From Kingdonia uniflora (Eukaryota > Streptophyta > Magnoliopsida > Ranunculales > Circaeasteraceae), in the NCBI GenBank assembly GCA_014058105.1, contig JACGCM010002624.1:496001-560000 (forward strand): a DNA stretch of 64,000 nt, written 5' to 3'. Shown piece after piece: positions 33,661 to 44,391 of this stretch. The notes beneath the pieces are model-generated. The model was not told where the DNA came from and did no database searches. It saw nothing but the letters and a program-made list of their open reading frames with translations. Positions within the stretch are counted from its first letter, which is position 1, and the number at the start of each line of letters is the position of its first letter. The translations under genes and the position numbers were made by a program.

Positions 33661-34396
33661 CAAATGAGGTTCGAGTTTGGTTGTCTTCCCTGCGTCTGTT
33701 TGGTTGATAAAAAATATATCAGTTTTTTTTTCTCAACTCTCTCTCTCTCTCAATTCCCCCTAAGTCAATTACCACTTGAATCCCACTTCATTTATTCTTG
33801 CCATTACTGTTCTACTTCCAATTTTGTTTGTATTCACGGCAAGTTCAACCTTGGGTTTCTACAACTTTAAATTTAAGGATGGTTCTTCTTGTCTCTCTCT
33901 CTCTCTCTTTCTCTATGTGAGTTGGGTCTCGTTGAATTCTCCTTTCCTTGTTTATCAGACTGTGCATTGGTTGTTGAATTTTGATTTGGGGTAACTGCTT
34001 ATTGGTTTGTGATATTACTGCCGTTTAGATAATTGTTCAATTGATTGAGTTGGAATTGTTTGCATTACTGAGTATAATTGGACAAGAATTGGGGGATTGG
34101 AGTTTGGGTTGTTTACTGCAGGTTTTGGGTTGAGATTGTGTTTGATTGGGTTCCCCTGCTTAACCGTGTTGGTTAGGTTTGGGGAGGTGGTGGTGTTGTT
34201 TCTTGCAGGTTGTGTGGTTGGAGTTTTATTGATTACAGTAGGTGTGATTTTCTTGATTGTTTGGTTGTTGGATTGTGAAACTGCTTGGGTTTGGTGGATT
34301 GGAGTTTGGGTTTGTTTCTTGCAGGTATTGGGTTGGTTATACACCTTGATTGTTGTTTGGGTAGTTAACTACGGACAGCTTTTCGTCTTTATACAA
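33661..34396 (+). other. Leader of the extra ORF, with repeated splice-acceptor-like motifs
   Basis: A TC-rich tract (33735-33760, 33890-33912) is followed by T/G-rich sequence in which TTTCTTGCAGGT or TTTACTGCAGGT occurs three times (near 34115, 34200, 34318), two of them preceded by GGATTGGAGTTTGGGTT. This looks like an intron-like leader with tandemly repeated 3' splice sites. It is deleted from block 1. Confidence 0.45.
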
Positions 34397-35518
34397 ATGG
34401 CACCCAAGCAACGGGTCGAAAACAAGAGGCCCGACAATATAGGTATTCTTGATGGCCAGAGGATTGGTGATAACCCGGTACATTGGGCCACTAAAAAAGG
34501 CTTTAAAGATCGCCCAATTGTGAAAGAACAAGTTGTCGACATCAAGAGTGTTTCTGAAGTTAATGAAGGCTATGCACGGGTGTTTGAAAAATTTAAAGCA
34601 AGTCATTGGACCAAGATTCATACTCCTTCTGGAAAGGTATACCCGAGGATTGTTCGATTATTCTATGCTTCTCTGCAACTTGAGCATATCCATACTTTGT
34701 CTAATCGTACTTTCTCAGTCACTATTGATGGCACCAAGTACACAGTCACTAGGGCATGTCTCTATGCAATTTTGAGTTTTTGTCCCTCTCAATGTATTGA
34801 GTTTCTGAGGTGTATTTGGCTAGCATCGTATTATCTCTGGCCTACCGCTACTTCTGATGAGGAGTTTGATGAGGAGGGGGTTCCTATTCTTCTTGAGCTG
34901 CATACTGTGGTTATTGACATCATGACTCAGCATGGTCTATATACTGGATCGGGCATTGTTTCCTGAAAGATGTTAGATGATGAGTCTCGCCTCGTACATA
35001 GCATAGCTATTACGAATATCATTCCGCGATCTCCAAAGAATGAACTCTCTGAGCGAATAAAAGTTTTTCTCTATGACTTCAAGAATGATATTGAGATAGA
35101 TCTATCTAATATCATCATTGAGGAGATGATTGATGCAAGCACCAAAACGGCGACTCGGAGTTCATTACCTTTTGCTTGGCTTGTTATGGCAATTCAAACT
35201 GCTGCTGGCTACAAGGTGTTTCCTAATGAACCTGAGGATACCAAAATTGAAAAATTGGATGTGAGTAACTATCATAAGAGTGCATCTCATCTTCCTCATG
35301 TCCTACCTTCTGAGCCTACTCCTCCAGGTGAGCACATAGGTTCTTCTAGCTCAGCTGCACAGCCTCAAGATGTGTTTTCTCTTTAGAGTATTGGGAGCAT
35401 GCTTCAGACCGTGACGACCAGGTTGGGTGCTATTGAGGGACGCATGGGGTCTATGGAGGGACGACTGGAGACAATTGAGACAGAGGTTAGGGGTCTTCGT
35501 CCGGTCCACGAGCCGTAA
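34397..35518 (+). pseudogene. Putative plant transposon protein domain ORF (extra ORF of SIRE-like element), block 2
   Basis: I start at the MAPKQRVENKRPD methionine at 34397, just after the last acceptor-like motif; the frame is open further upstream but that part is hydrophobic leader. Conserved core: HWTKIHTPSGKVYPR, FYASLQLEHIHTL, TRACLYAILSF and TQHGLYTGSG, then TGA at 34964-34966. The frame resumes with KMLDDESRLVHS to a stop at 35384-35386, then the coiled-coil tail. The stops differ from those in block 1, so the copies decayed separately. Probably an env-like or accessory protein of the retroelement; biochemical role unknown. Confidence 0.65.
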
Positions 35519-36120
35519 ATGTTTGAGTACGATTCTGATTCTGGAGAGGCTTGACTGCACAAGGTGCCTTCGCTAGACTTCTGTCCTCACATCTGTTCTC
35601 CATTTTGGTTTCTTTTGTCTGGTTCTTCTTTGAGACTTTTTTGTTTTGAGAGCACGTGAGATAGGAGTTTTTGCACTAACTTCACCAGTTTATCTAGTAC
35701 TACCTTTTGTTTATCTGTTTATCCGATGTCACTAATTTCTTTTCTCTCAGATAGTTGATTGTAGTTGTTTGATTGTTTCTTCCGTGACAAAATGCGAAAA
35801 AAACGAGTTTACATTACTGGTTTGCAAATGCTTCTCTGGATTTCTCTATTTATGTTTTTTTTGTGACTATATTCTAAGTTCTTTAATCCACATGTATCAT
35901 AAACGAGTTTGCTGAGTGTACAGATATTCAATAACACACTATCAGATGAGAACAGGGTTATAAGAAGACATTATTCATAAAAGAGGTCAAGAGATTAAAC
36001 CTGTTCATGTAAGGGGTGGTGTCTTTCTAAGGTCTAGACTCACTCAGCAGCTGGGATGTACTACAGAGTCGTGTACTCGTCTTAGTTCTTATTGGTCACA
36101 AAATGAACCAAAGGGGAGAT

Positions 36121-37081
36121 TGAAATATTTTATTTGTCTCATTTCGTGTTTGTGGAGTCTCGTGGTTATCTCAGTCGAAGACACTGACAAAATGAAGATC
36201 ACTGGACAGAAGGTAAGTAGAACTCACTGATAAAAGGAGGGGCTTTTATATGTAATTGTCGTTCGAACGAGTTAACATGTCCACAGGAAATTTGGCTCAT
36301 AGACAATTGTCGGTCGAACGAGTAGACATGTCCCCTGGAAATTTATCCCATAAACAATTTTCGTTCGAACGAGTTTTATTGTCGTTCGAACGAGTTGAGA
36401 AATTTCTAGGGTTTTGGACCAAATTAGTCGTAAGTCGTTCGAACGACATTAGGTCTCGTTCGAACGATTCTCGAGAGAAATTGGTTTATTATTTAAGCAA
36501 ACTCTGTTTCTTTTTCTCCCCCACTTTTTAATTTTGGAAAAAGGTTTATTTTTCGAAAAGCTCCAACTCCGTTATCAAAGAGTGGGAATTTAATATCAAT
36601 AAAGGATCTTCTAATCCTGAGATTGATGTTGAGTTAAGTTTTACAATACTTCTTACATATTGTTAAAGAGCGATTCAAGAAGAGCGATTCTTGGTGTGAG
36701 ATCAAGAAAGGTTATTGCGAGAACAAGAGAAGATTCTTGTTGTGAGATCAAGAAGAAGGGTTGTGGTAGGAATAGAAGAAGATTGGGCGGGAAGCTTTAG
36801 TCAGAAGAGAGATAATCATGAGACGAGGTTATCAAGTCTGTAAGTGTAATTCAGATTAAACTCATTTTGATTAGTGGATTTTTGGTTGTCGATTTCATCG
36901 ACAACGACCTGGGGTTTTTCTCCCGTGTAAATTATTTCAACAGGGTGAACAAATTGTCTTTGTCTTTTAATTCCTTGTCTTTACTTTTGATTGTTTCTGT
37001 TTAATCCTAGATCATTGATTGATAGGAATTGTTCAGACCTAATTTATCGACATACATTAAATATGAGCACATAGAATTTCA
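36121..37081 (+). repeat. SIRE-like 3' LTR, block 2
   Basis: 961 bp, preceded by the purine tract CAAAGGGGAGAT, ends TGAAA...TTTCA. Fewer TCGTTCGAACGA palindromes than in block 1 because of a short deletion near 36265; exact ones are still seen near 36258, 36361 and 36382. Confidence 0.8.
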
Positions 37082-37131
37082 CAACTGATGGTAAAATACT
37101 AATATGACAAGATATTAATTTTAATCATTAT

Positions 37132-37327
37132 TGATAGAAAACTAAATATGCAGAAGCGATTTATAGAAGGAAAACAACTACTTGATTGAATAAAAACTGA
37201 AAGAAGACTAAACCACTCTACTTAACTAGGGTTTCTTCTCCAAAACTCAACCTACCATTACCTTCTACCCTAGGACTCCTTTATAGAACTTGGAGTCATC
37301 TACCTTCTAAAACACTACCCTTCAAAA
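37132..37327 (-). repeat. Partial LTR of the small non-autonomous element, right end of block 2
   Basis: Matches 17158-17353 and then stops in CTTCAAAATA. Beyond this point blocks 1 and 2 no longer match, so it marks the right breakpoint of the duplication. Confidence 0.75.
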
Positions 37328-37539
37328 TATGACAAGATATCAGTTTCAGACATAATGTTCAACTTCAACTTCAGACTTGAGATCAATCAACTTAACTCAT
37401 ACTTGGGGCATGCCCGACCAGCATCTTATAGTTCGGTTATTGGTTCATCCAATTCGACCAAACATAACACATTCTATAAGTTGTTGCCTGGATACAACCA
37501 GCCTAGATATACATACTATATTTCTCATTAAGGTCGCTT

Positions 37540-37960
37540 ATTGATACGCTCAATTCGACCTGTAATTGAGACCAACACATAGCTCATGAAATACATTTGC
37601 TCTCCCAAGAGACCTGTGTCCAGCTATCTCAAATACAATTTCGTCTCATTAAGGTCGCTTATTGATACGCTCAATTCGACCTATAATTGAGACCAACACA
37701 TAGCTCATGAAATACATTTGCTCTCCCAAGAGACCTGTGATACAACTATCTCAAATGCAATATCATTTCAGTCGCTTATTGATACGCTCAATTCGACCTA
37801 TAATTGAGACCAACACATAGCTCATGAAACACATTTGCTCTCCCAAGAGACCTGTGATACAGCTATCTCAAATGCAATATCATTTCAGTAGCTTATTGAT
37901 ACGCTCAATTCGACCTGTAATTGAGATCAACATATAGCTCTTTGAGTACACATGAGCTTC
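37540..37960. repeat. About 110-bp tandem repeat, nearly four copies
   Basis: Each unit contains GCTTATTGATACGCTCAATT, then GAGACCAACACATAGCTC and CTCTCCCAAGAGACCTGTG. Units begin near 37548, 37658, 37767 and 37889; the last is more diverged. Confidence 0.85.
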
Positions 37961-37984
37961 CATGAGACTTGTGCTACAGCTATC

Positions 37985-38120
37985 ACTGTCATACTATCAT
38001 ACATTGTCATGATCATACATTTTACTACATTATCATGCATCATCATACAATATCATGCATTCTACTACATCATCATGCATCATCATACATCATCATACAT
38101 TCTCATACATTCTCTAACAT
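37985..38120. repeat. ATCATACAT-type short tandem repeat
   Basis: Irregular repeats of CATCATACAT/CATTCTACTA over about 130 bp, next to the 110-bp repeat. Confidence 0.75.
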
Positions 38121-38764
38121 GCGAACAGTTAGTTATTGGTTCAACCAATCCAACTATACAGTCTACTTATTCAGAGATCGGGGCTTTTCTCAACTAACAC
38201 CACTCGCCCCTGATGCTTCTCGTGATATTGGCTGAGACGGGGAATATGTAATGGACTTATTTATAATACTCGACCTAAAGCCAATATTCGAGCTCTAGCT
38301 CGACTGAATGCAAAGCCAGTTCGGAAACTCAAGCTCAGGTCTCATCATTTGACCTCATCAGCAAACACGTGGCGCATTTATGGAGCAGTTACAAGAGTTA
38401 CTCGACCACTATGAAGACTCATCAAGACTCATCAATATTGTAACGTTTGTAACCTCCCTCATTAGAGCTTGTAACGGTCGTATTATAAGACCTATATAAA
38501 GCACCTCAGAGCTACATATTAGTGGAGGGGGAAGATCTGATGATCTCTGGGAACCACACACACATCTATCTCTCTCTATGTAATAGATTAGCACTCTATA
38601 AACAACTCCCTCTTTCAAAATCCTCAGGAAGAGGTCGTGGTTTGTCACCTATTTAAAGATTTTCCACGCTAAACTCGGTGTTTATAGTTGGTAGTCTATC
38701 TACATTTTCTATATTTCACTGGTGTAAGACGTGTTTTCGACCTCCTAAAAAATAGGTCATTACA

Positions 38765-39364
38765 GGACTGAAGAAAATAGAAAGATAGTGTTTTAAGAAA
38801 AAAAATGAATTTACGGTCTGTCTCGAGTCCTTGATTTCTTTTTGTTATCATTTCCTAGTTGTGCTAGGATGCCTATCCTTACACTTATCTTAGTATCTTA
38901 CCATTTAAAGTCAAGACTGTCACAGAGGTTTCAGTTTTCTTAGGGTGTCTTCTTTTTCCTTTGCACTCTTGATAACATTCTTTGTTTTTGCCACAATAAT
39001 AACTGATAGCTGAAAGGTACCTTGTGCAGATTAACCCGCTACACTTCTACCGGGGAGAAATTGTGAAGCCAACCATACCTGACATGATAGCCAGCTTGTT
39101 CGTGACATTCCACCTCCATATATTTTTTTGTTACCACATACAACTAGTAGTCCTTCTCGTTAATCAAAAATGTACCTCTTAATCGTGCTTACTGTACATG
39201 CATATATTTTGTACCAGATATGTTAAATATTTCAATGAAAGATGCCTATAATAGTTTTTGTCCAATTTCTCCTTGGTTATCTATTTATTCATGCCATCCT
39301 ACGCTGCCTTCAGGAATCAGTAAATGAACCAGTTTATCGGATACCTGTATTTTGATGATGTTAT
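38765..39364. repeat. Third partial copy of the NRT2 3' flank
   Basis: Matches 27497-28095, including the exon-like island (from 39030, INPLHFYRG...) and the stretch missing from block 1. It stops before NRT2 itself. It is closer to block 2 than to block 1. Confidence 0.88.
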
Positions 39365-39898
39365 ATCATGCGTTCCACACTCAGTAACTCCAAAACAGTG
39401 CTGTCATACTATTCCAGGATTATTGGTATTCATGCCAAAATAGTTGCTTCCATCTATTCCCTCGACTTCACATTTCTACATGGTTCGAGCATGATAAAAT
39501 GAATAGTTAGTTAAAGGGTCGAAATGGTTAATGTATGAGGAGTAATCTATTAATTGAAACGAATAATTTTGTACACACATTTCTGGAGTCATTTTTGATC
39601 TTCCTCTACCCCTTTTTTTTAACATGTATATGGATCGTATGATTGAAACTATGAGATACTGGAAGAAACTAAGAAAAAATATGCAATTGATGTAAATTTT
39701 CAAATGATAGAGCTCTTAATCAGCACATACAGTCGTATAATGGTGATGCATTTGATGTTTTCTCATGAAGCACCCGAATTATAAAAACGTTCCCAATTTG
39801 TCTACCCAGAATAGTAGCATCTTCGAGGTTGGTCATGTTATACTTGGATATTGTCACGATTATGCGACCCGCTCGGCTGGCTATGTTAGAATAAAATA
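39365..39898. other. Intergenic, no gene seen
   Basis: AT-rich, no homology to other parts of the window noticed. The NRT2 gene that would be expected here if the third copy were complete is absent. Confidence 0.5.
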
Positions 39899-40585
39899 GA
39901 GTAAATTTGACTTAACCCCCCAAATAAGGGGTACTTCTAGTGATTAGCCCCCACTTTTGTGCAAAATTGACTTTACCCCCTAGTTAAAGACTTTGACCGA
40001 CATGGATTATATATATAGAAGACCATTTATACATTCATTATGTGTTAACTACCAATGCTAGTAATACCCTTCAAAACTATGTATCAAAAATATGTTTTTT
40101 TCTAGGATTTCCGCTTTGTAATTGATTCGAAGATATGAGATCAATTCAAGTCTTTGATTAATCTATTATTGCTTCATCGTAATCCGAAATTCAAAACTTG
40201 TAAAACATGAGCAAATAAATTACGAAGTAGTAGATAAGGAGAGGAGATAGAAACTTGATTACTATGGGTTTTGGATGGTGTTGCATATGTAATTAATGTA
40301 GATTATTTATCTACGAATTGTTAATTAGTGAAGAGAAGAAGATTGTCGATTAATCAAATAAAAAAGATTATCGATCTAAGATACATTTTCTTCAATCTTA
40401 GCATTTAGATCTTATATTAACTTTCAAGAAATTTAGGTTTTGAAATACATGTGACAGTCAAAAGTCGGTCAACTTTTATTGACCATCAAAAAAATTGGGA
40501 CTAAAGGGTAAAGTCATTTTTTGAAAGATGTGGGGGTTAGTCACTAACAACTGTTGTTAAATAGGGGGTAAAGTCAAATTTACTC
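39899..40585. mobile_element. MITE with about 90-bp terminal inverted repeats
   Basis: The ends read GAGTAAATTTGACTT and its inverse, followed by complementary stretches (ACCCCC, AGTGACTAACCCCCAC, AATGACTTTACCC). TA flanks both ends (39897-39898 and 40586-40587). The interior has no ORF. 687 bp; the superfamily is not certain (TA duplication suggests Tc1/mariner). Confidence 0.85.
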
Positions 40586-40648
40586 TATAAGGTAATTTTG
40601 ATTTCTAATTGCCATAGCGTGTATATGACACATATGCCAAACTACTAA

Positions 40649-40815
40649 GAGCGCCTCCAACAACATGGTATGTTGTTACGAGTTTCACATACTCTTGCAA
40701 AAACCCTTACAACAGGGGTATGGGATTCAGTATACTCATCATCCCCATAAAATATGCGAAACCTAAACTTGACGAGGAGTATTCGCATACCGCATAGGCG
40801 CTGAATAGTTGAGCG
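40649..40815 (-). mobile_element. Fragment of the MITE family found complete at 45797
   Basis: AGAGCGCCTCCAACAACATGG and the following 165 bp match, in reverse, the right end of the 45797-46808 element, including CATACCGCATAGGCGCTGAA. Confidence 0.75.
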
Positions 40816-40820
40816 CCCGC

Positions 40821-41500
40821 ATGAAAGAAGTTATCGAGCATGTGTTGAAGCAATTGAAGTCTCTTAAGCTGCACATAAAACTCTTTAGCGCAGAGGGTGA
40901 AAAACAAGTTCAGCATTCTTGTCCTCAAGAAATACTTTGCTTGTATAGCAGATTTGTATAGTATTAGCATCCATAAATTAAAGGTCAGAGAGGTTTCTGT
41001 TTTCTCAGTGTCATTTTTTCTTTTGCTCTTTTGTTAACACACCACAATATTAATCGATATCTGAAATGTACCTTGGGCAGATTAACCGACGACATTCTCT
41101 TTGACGGGAGAAATTGTGAAGCTAACCATACCTGACATGACATACTAGGTAGCTTGTTCCTGACATTCCACCTCCATTTTTTTATTTTTTTTGTAACCAT
41201 ATACAGCAAGTACAGTCTTTTTTGTTAATCAAAGTGTAAAAGCATCTCTTAATTGTGCTTATTGTGCATTCATATATTTTTTACCAGATATGCTAGATTT
41301 TTTTTTATTTTTTTTTTTAAACAGAGTCGTAATATATAAATTAAGCCTTTACAGGCTGAAGAGAAACAACATAGTCAATAAGTTTTGTCGCCTCATCAGG
41401 CTCATACAAAGTTATGTTAGATATTTAAATGTAAGATGCCTATGAGGTTTTTAGTCCAATTTTACCTTAGTTGTCTATTATATTCATGCCGTCACACCCG
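40821..41500. repeat. Diverged fourth copy of the orphan exon and its flank
   Basis: 40821-40900 still reads [16 protein letters not shown] and then drifts. The exon-like island near 41081 has stops. An insertion of about 115 bp starting in poly-T (41298-41415) looks like a retroposed fragment. Divergence is much higher than between blocks 1 and 2, so this is an older duplicate. Confidence 0.75.
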
Positions 41501-41830
41501 ACTTTTAGGAATCCATTTTATCTTTTAACTTTTTTAGCCAAGTTACAATATAAGGGTTTTGCTTGACTAAATCCCCATCGCTGTTAACCACATTGCACAT
41601 CATTTATACATACCAGCGTGGGAGGCTTAATAATAGAGGTGTGATCTAATCTGAATCCTGATGGCCCCTTTTCATGAAGAGAAAAATGGTTGGGCTAGTG
41701 GTTTGGGATCATTTCTTGGACATAATGGTCACGAGTTCCATATCTAACACCATAGGATATTTGTCACGCGAGGATTTATCCTGACATAAAATAGGGCGTG
41801 CGGCTTGCGAAAGTGTCATAGCGAGTTCTA

Positions 41831-42222
41831 AGAGCATCTACAACAGCTAGGTGAAGGATGACATGACAAGGTGGATTGGTGAATTCACCTTGTTTTGGCT
41901 TAAATCCACCCACAGATTGGTTGACATGTCCACCCTCAGGGTGAATTTTTACTTTATTGATGCCTCATAGTTCAGAACTGCGGGGCATCAAAAGCCATTT
42001 ATTAAATGAAACGCGTGGCGTTGTTTGATTCGTTTGGATGCTTCATACTTCTGAACTGCAGGGCATCTAAAACGTTGTGATCTTGATACGTGGTTAAATC
42101 TTAAGCGTTATTTTTGCTCCGCAGTTCCAAACTGCGGTGAGTAACATTTACCTTATTTTTGAGGTGAATTACGATGTGGTGGATTTAGGTAAATTCACCC
42201 ACCTAACTACTTCAGATACTCT
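41831..42222. mobile_element. MITE, 392 bp (AGAGCATCT family)
   Basis: Left end AGAGCATCTACAACAGCTAGGTGA and right end its imperfect inverse (..TCACCCACCTAACTACTTCAGATACTCT). The interior contains repeated TTCAGAACTGCGGGGCAT. Related pieces are at 48190 and 61562. Confidence 0.8.
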
Positions 42223-43741
42223 GAGAGAGTAGTTGGAAAACGGTGAAAAATAATAAACCTAGTCATTTAAACTAGGGCTGCAACTTTTGTCTGAACTTCT
42301 GATTTTTTTTAAATCCGATCCGATTTTTCCAAATTCGAAATAATTTTTAGATTTTCAAAAAATATTGCATCGAAATGACATATTAATATCCGAAAAAAAA
42401 AAAAAAAAAAAAAATAATAATAATAATAATTCTTAAAAACTTTATTTTCGATCCGAAAACATCCCTTTACGAAGTTATATAAGCCTACTAGGCCTGGGCC
42501 TGGGCCTGGGCCTCTAATCCCTAGTTCCTCAGAAACCCTAAACCAAGGGTGTATATAATCTCCTCCCACCAACACTCAAGAACCTTGAAAGTTGCAAACA
42601 AAACCTAGCAGCCCCAAACCCTTTTTTTCTCATTTTTATTTTTTTCTTTTGATGAACAAAGAAAGTGTTAGATTAGGCTGTGATTAAAAAGAGAGAGGGC
42701 TAGAGTGAGGATTTTCATTCATCAAAAATCAGAAGTAGTAAATAAGAAGGTGCCACCTCTTAATTGTAGGCTTTGGGTATTTTCTACTATTCTCTTCTGT
42801 GATGGATTTATAGTCCCACAATGACAGATCTCCAAAACATACACTTGATATGAGCTTATTATTTCACTCTCTTATATTTAGCTTTGGGTTTTTATTTATT
42901 TATGGTAGTTTTGCATTTGTTGGGTTAATAAGAGATATATGACTATTGATGTGTCTCTCTTGATGACCAATTGATGCATAGAGTGAAAGCCAATGAGGGT
43001 TAAAACAACTTATTGGCATCGGCCAGACAACCGTAGAGATGTATATCCACAGATTATGGGTTTAATTCAATCCCATTTTGTCTACTGTTATCATCTCACA
43101 TTTTATTTATTTTTTACCAAATTATGTTTAGTGTATTCCTATTATCACACTAATAGGGCAGGTGGGATATGACCATGGTGCATACATTACCATGAATATT
43201 AGAGGCACTTGTAATGTATGTTGGATTGATATAGATGCCAGTATTTGTTCTTATTGGATGGTCAATTCTCACATGTGTAATGCTGTTGGATTGATATAGA
43301 TGCAGTAAGGCACTTACAAACATGACCATAAATATACTAAGATAAATCTATCAATATGAGATAACATAAACCAGTTAAGTATTGATACCAGATAACATAG
43401 AGAGGACCAATATCTTGATACCAAAGGCTGGGTTGGGCAAAAATTATCCAATTTGATAATGACATACTCACATAGGTCCAATCCTCACATATGTCTACAG
43501 ATGACTCAAGTTGTTTATCAAGTTGGATTACAATTATTGCAAAGTGAACTTGGACAAAATGCTCAACAAGTGCAAGTACCACCTTAGCTTACAATTTTAT
43601 GCCCAAAATATGAAGTTAACAATTTAAGATAAGATCAGCTGAAATAGACATGGAATCATATACCATTCTTTTGTAATCCACATAAAATTTTCCCTTTTTA
43701 TTTGATTGCTCCTTTATTAGATTGTCAAGTATGTTTATCTA
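42223..43741. other. Intergenic, low-complexity tracts, no gene seen
   Basis: Contains a run of about 22 A followed by AAT repeats (42391-42430), three GGGCCT repeats (42491-42514) and a 19-bp repeat (GTTGGATTGATATAGATGC near 43219 and 43283). Confidence 0.5.
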
Positions 43742-44024
43742 AGAGCATTTATAGTCGACTTCTCAAATATTAGCCACCAAATTTGGTTTCATTGACTAAT
43801 AAAAATCAAATATTTTTTTTCATTGTATTAACTCTTCAAAAAGTACCTGTCAAATGCACATGAATATTTTTTTAGTTTGAAGAGCGAAAAAAAGTCAAAT
43901 TTGATGAACAAATATGACTTTAGGCAATTTGATTTTAATTTGGAGAGTCAGTATGTGTTTTATAAAGATTTGCCTCTCCAAATTTAATTTTAAGACAATA
44001 CAGAGAGTCGACTACAGATGCTCT
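43742..44024. mobile_element. MITE, 283 bp, with a GTCGACT-bearing inverted repeat
   Basis: Left AGAGCATTTATAGTCGACTT, right the inverse AGAGCATCTGTAGTCGACT. The interior is AT-rich and self-complementary (AGTCAAATTTGA). 3' of the expansin gene. Confidence 0.82.
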
Positions 44025-44391
44025 ATCTATCTTTGGTTATTTATCGTTACCAGATAACGTAGAAAGGAGAAGAGATAAAAGAACTAAGACAAAATATCAC
44101 AATATACTTCCATTGTTATACATATAGAAGTAACAAACATTTGCAAATGTCTTCCAAAACAGGAAGAACCAAGAAAACACAAACATTTGCTAAAAGCTGA
44201 GGGCTACAATTCTTTTGTAGTAACCACTTCAACTTCTCTCTTTTTACCTTACTAATAACAACAGTAAAAAAAACACCACCCCAAAAAGGTCAAAAGTTTC
44301 TCCCCCCACCAAGAACATAATATAGGTAAAAATATTACCCAAATTAGCACCAGATATTAATACCATAAATAATTTTTAAGGCGGGAGATTT
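44025..44391. other. 3' flank of the expansin gene
   Basis: AT-rich sequence downstream of the expansin stop codon (gene on minus strand); no other gene seen. Confidence 0.5.

Larger units (their letters stand above)
37328..38764 (+). mobile_element. Probable solo LTR (gypsy-type) with internal tandem repeats
   Basis: A 1.4-kb segment lies exactly between the end of block 2 and the start of the third partial copy. It has LTR features at the right: a TATA box (CTATATAAAGC near 38490), a downstream pyrimidine-rich leader, and an end in ..GGTCATTACA. The left part holds minisatellites. There is no coding sequence. The exact left end is uncertain because ATATGACAAGATAT occurs both here and at 37103, which suggests a homology-mediated joint. 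Confidence 0.5.

Noticed and set aside
34097..34396. Hydrophobic N-terminal extension of the extra ORF
   Set aside because: The sequence is a T/G-rich leader with repeated acceptor-like sites; the MAPKQ start after the last acceptor is more likely.
37540..37960. Tandem units considered as a CRISPR-like array
   Set aside because: Plant nuclear DNA; units are contiguous with no unique spacers. It is a minisatellite.
39365..40700. Search for a third NRT2 gene after the third partial copy
   Set aside because: The copy ends at 39364; no NRT2 sequence is present on either strand up to 41.5 kb.
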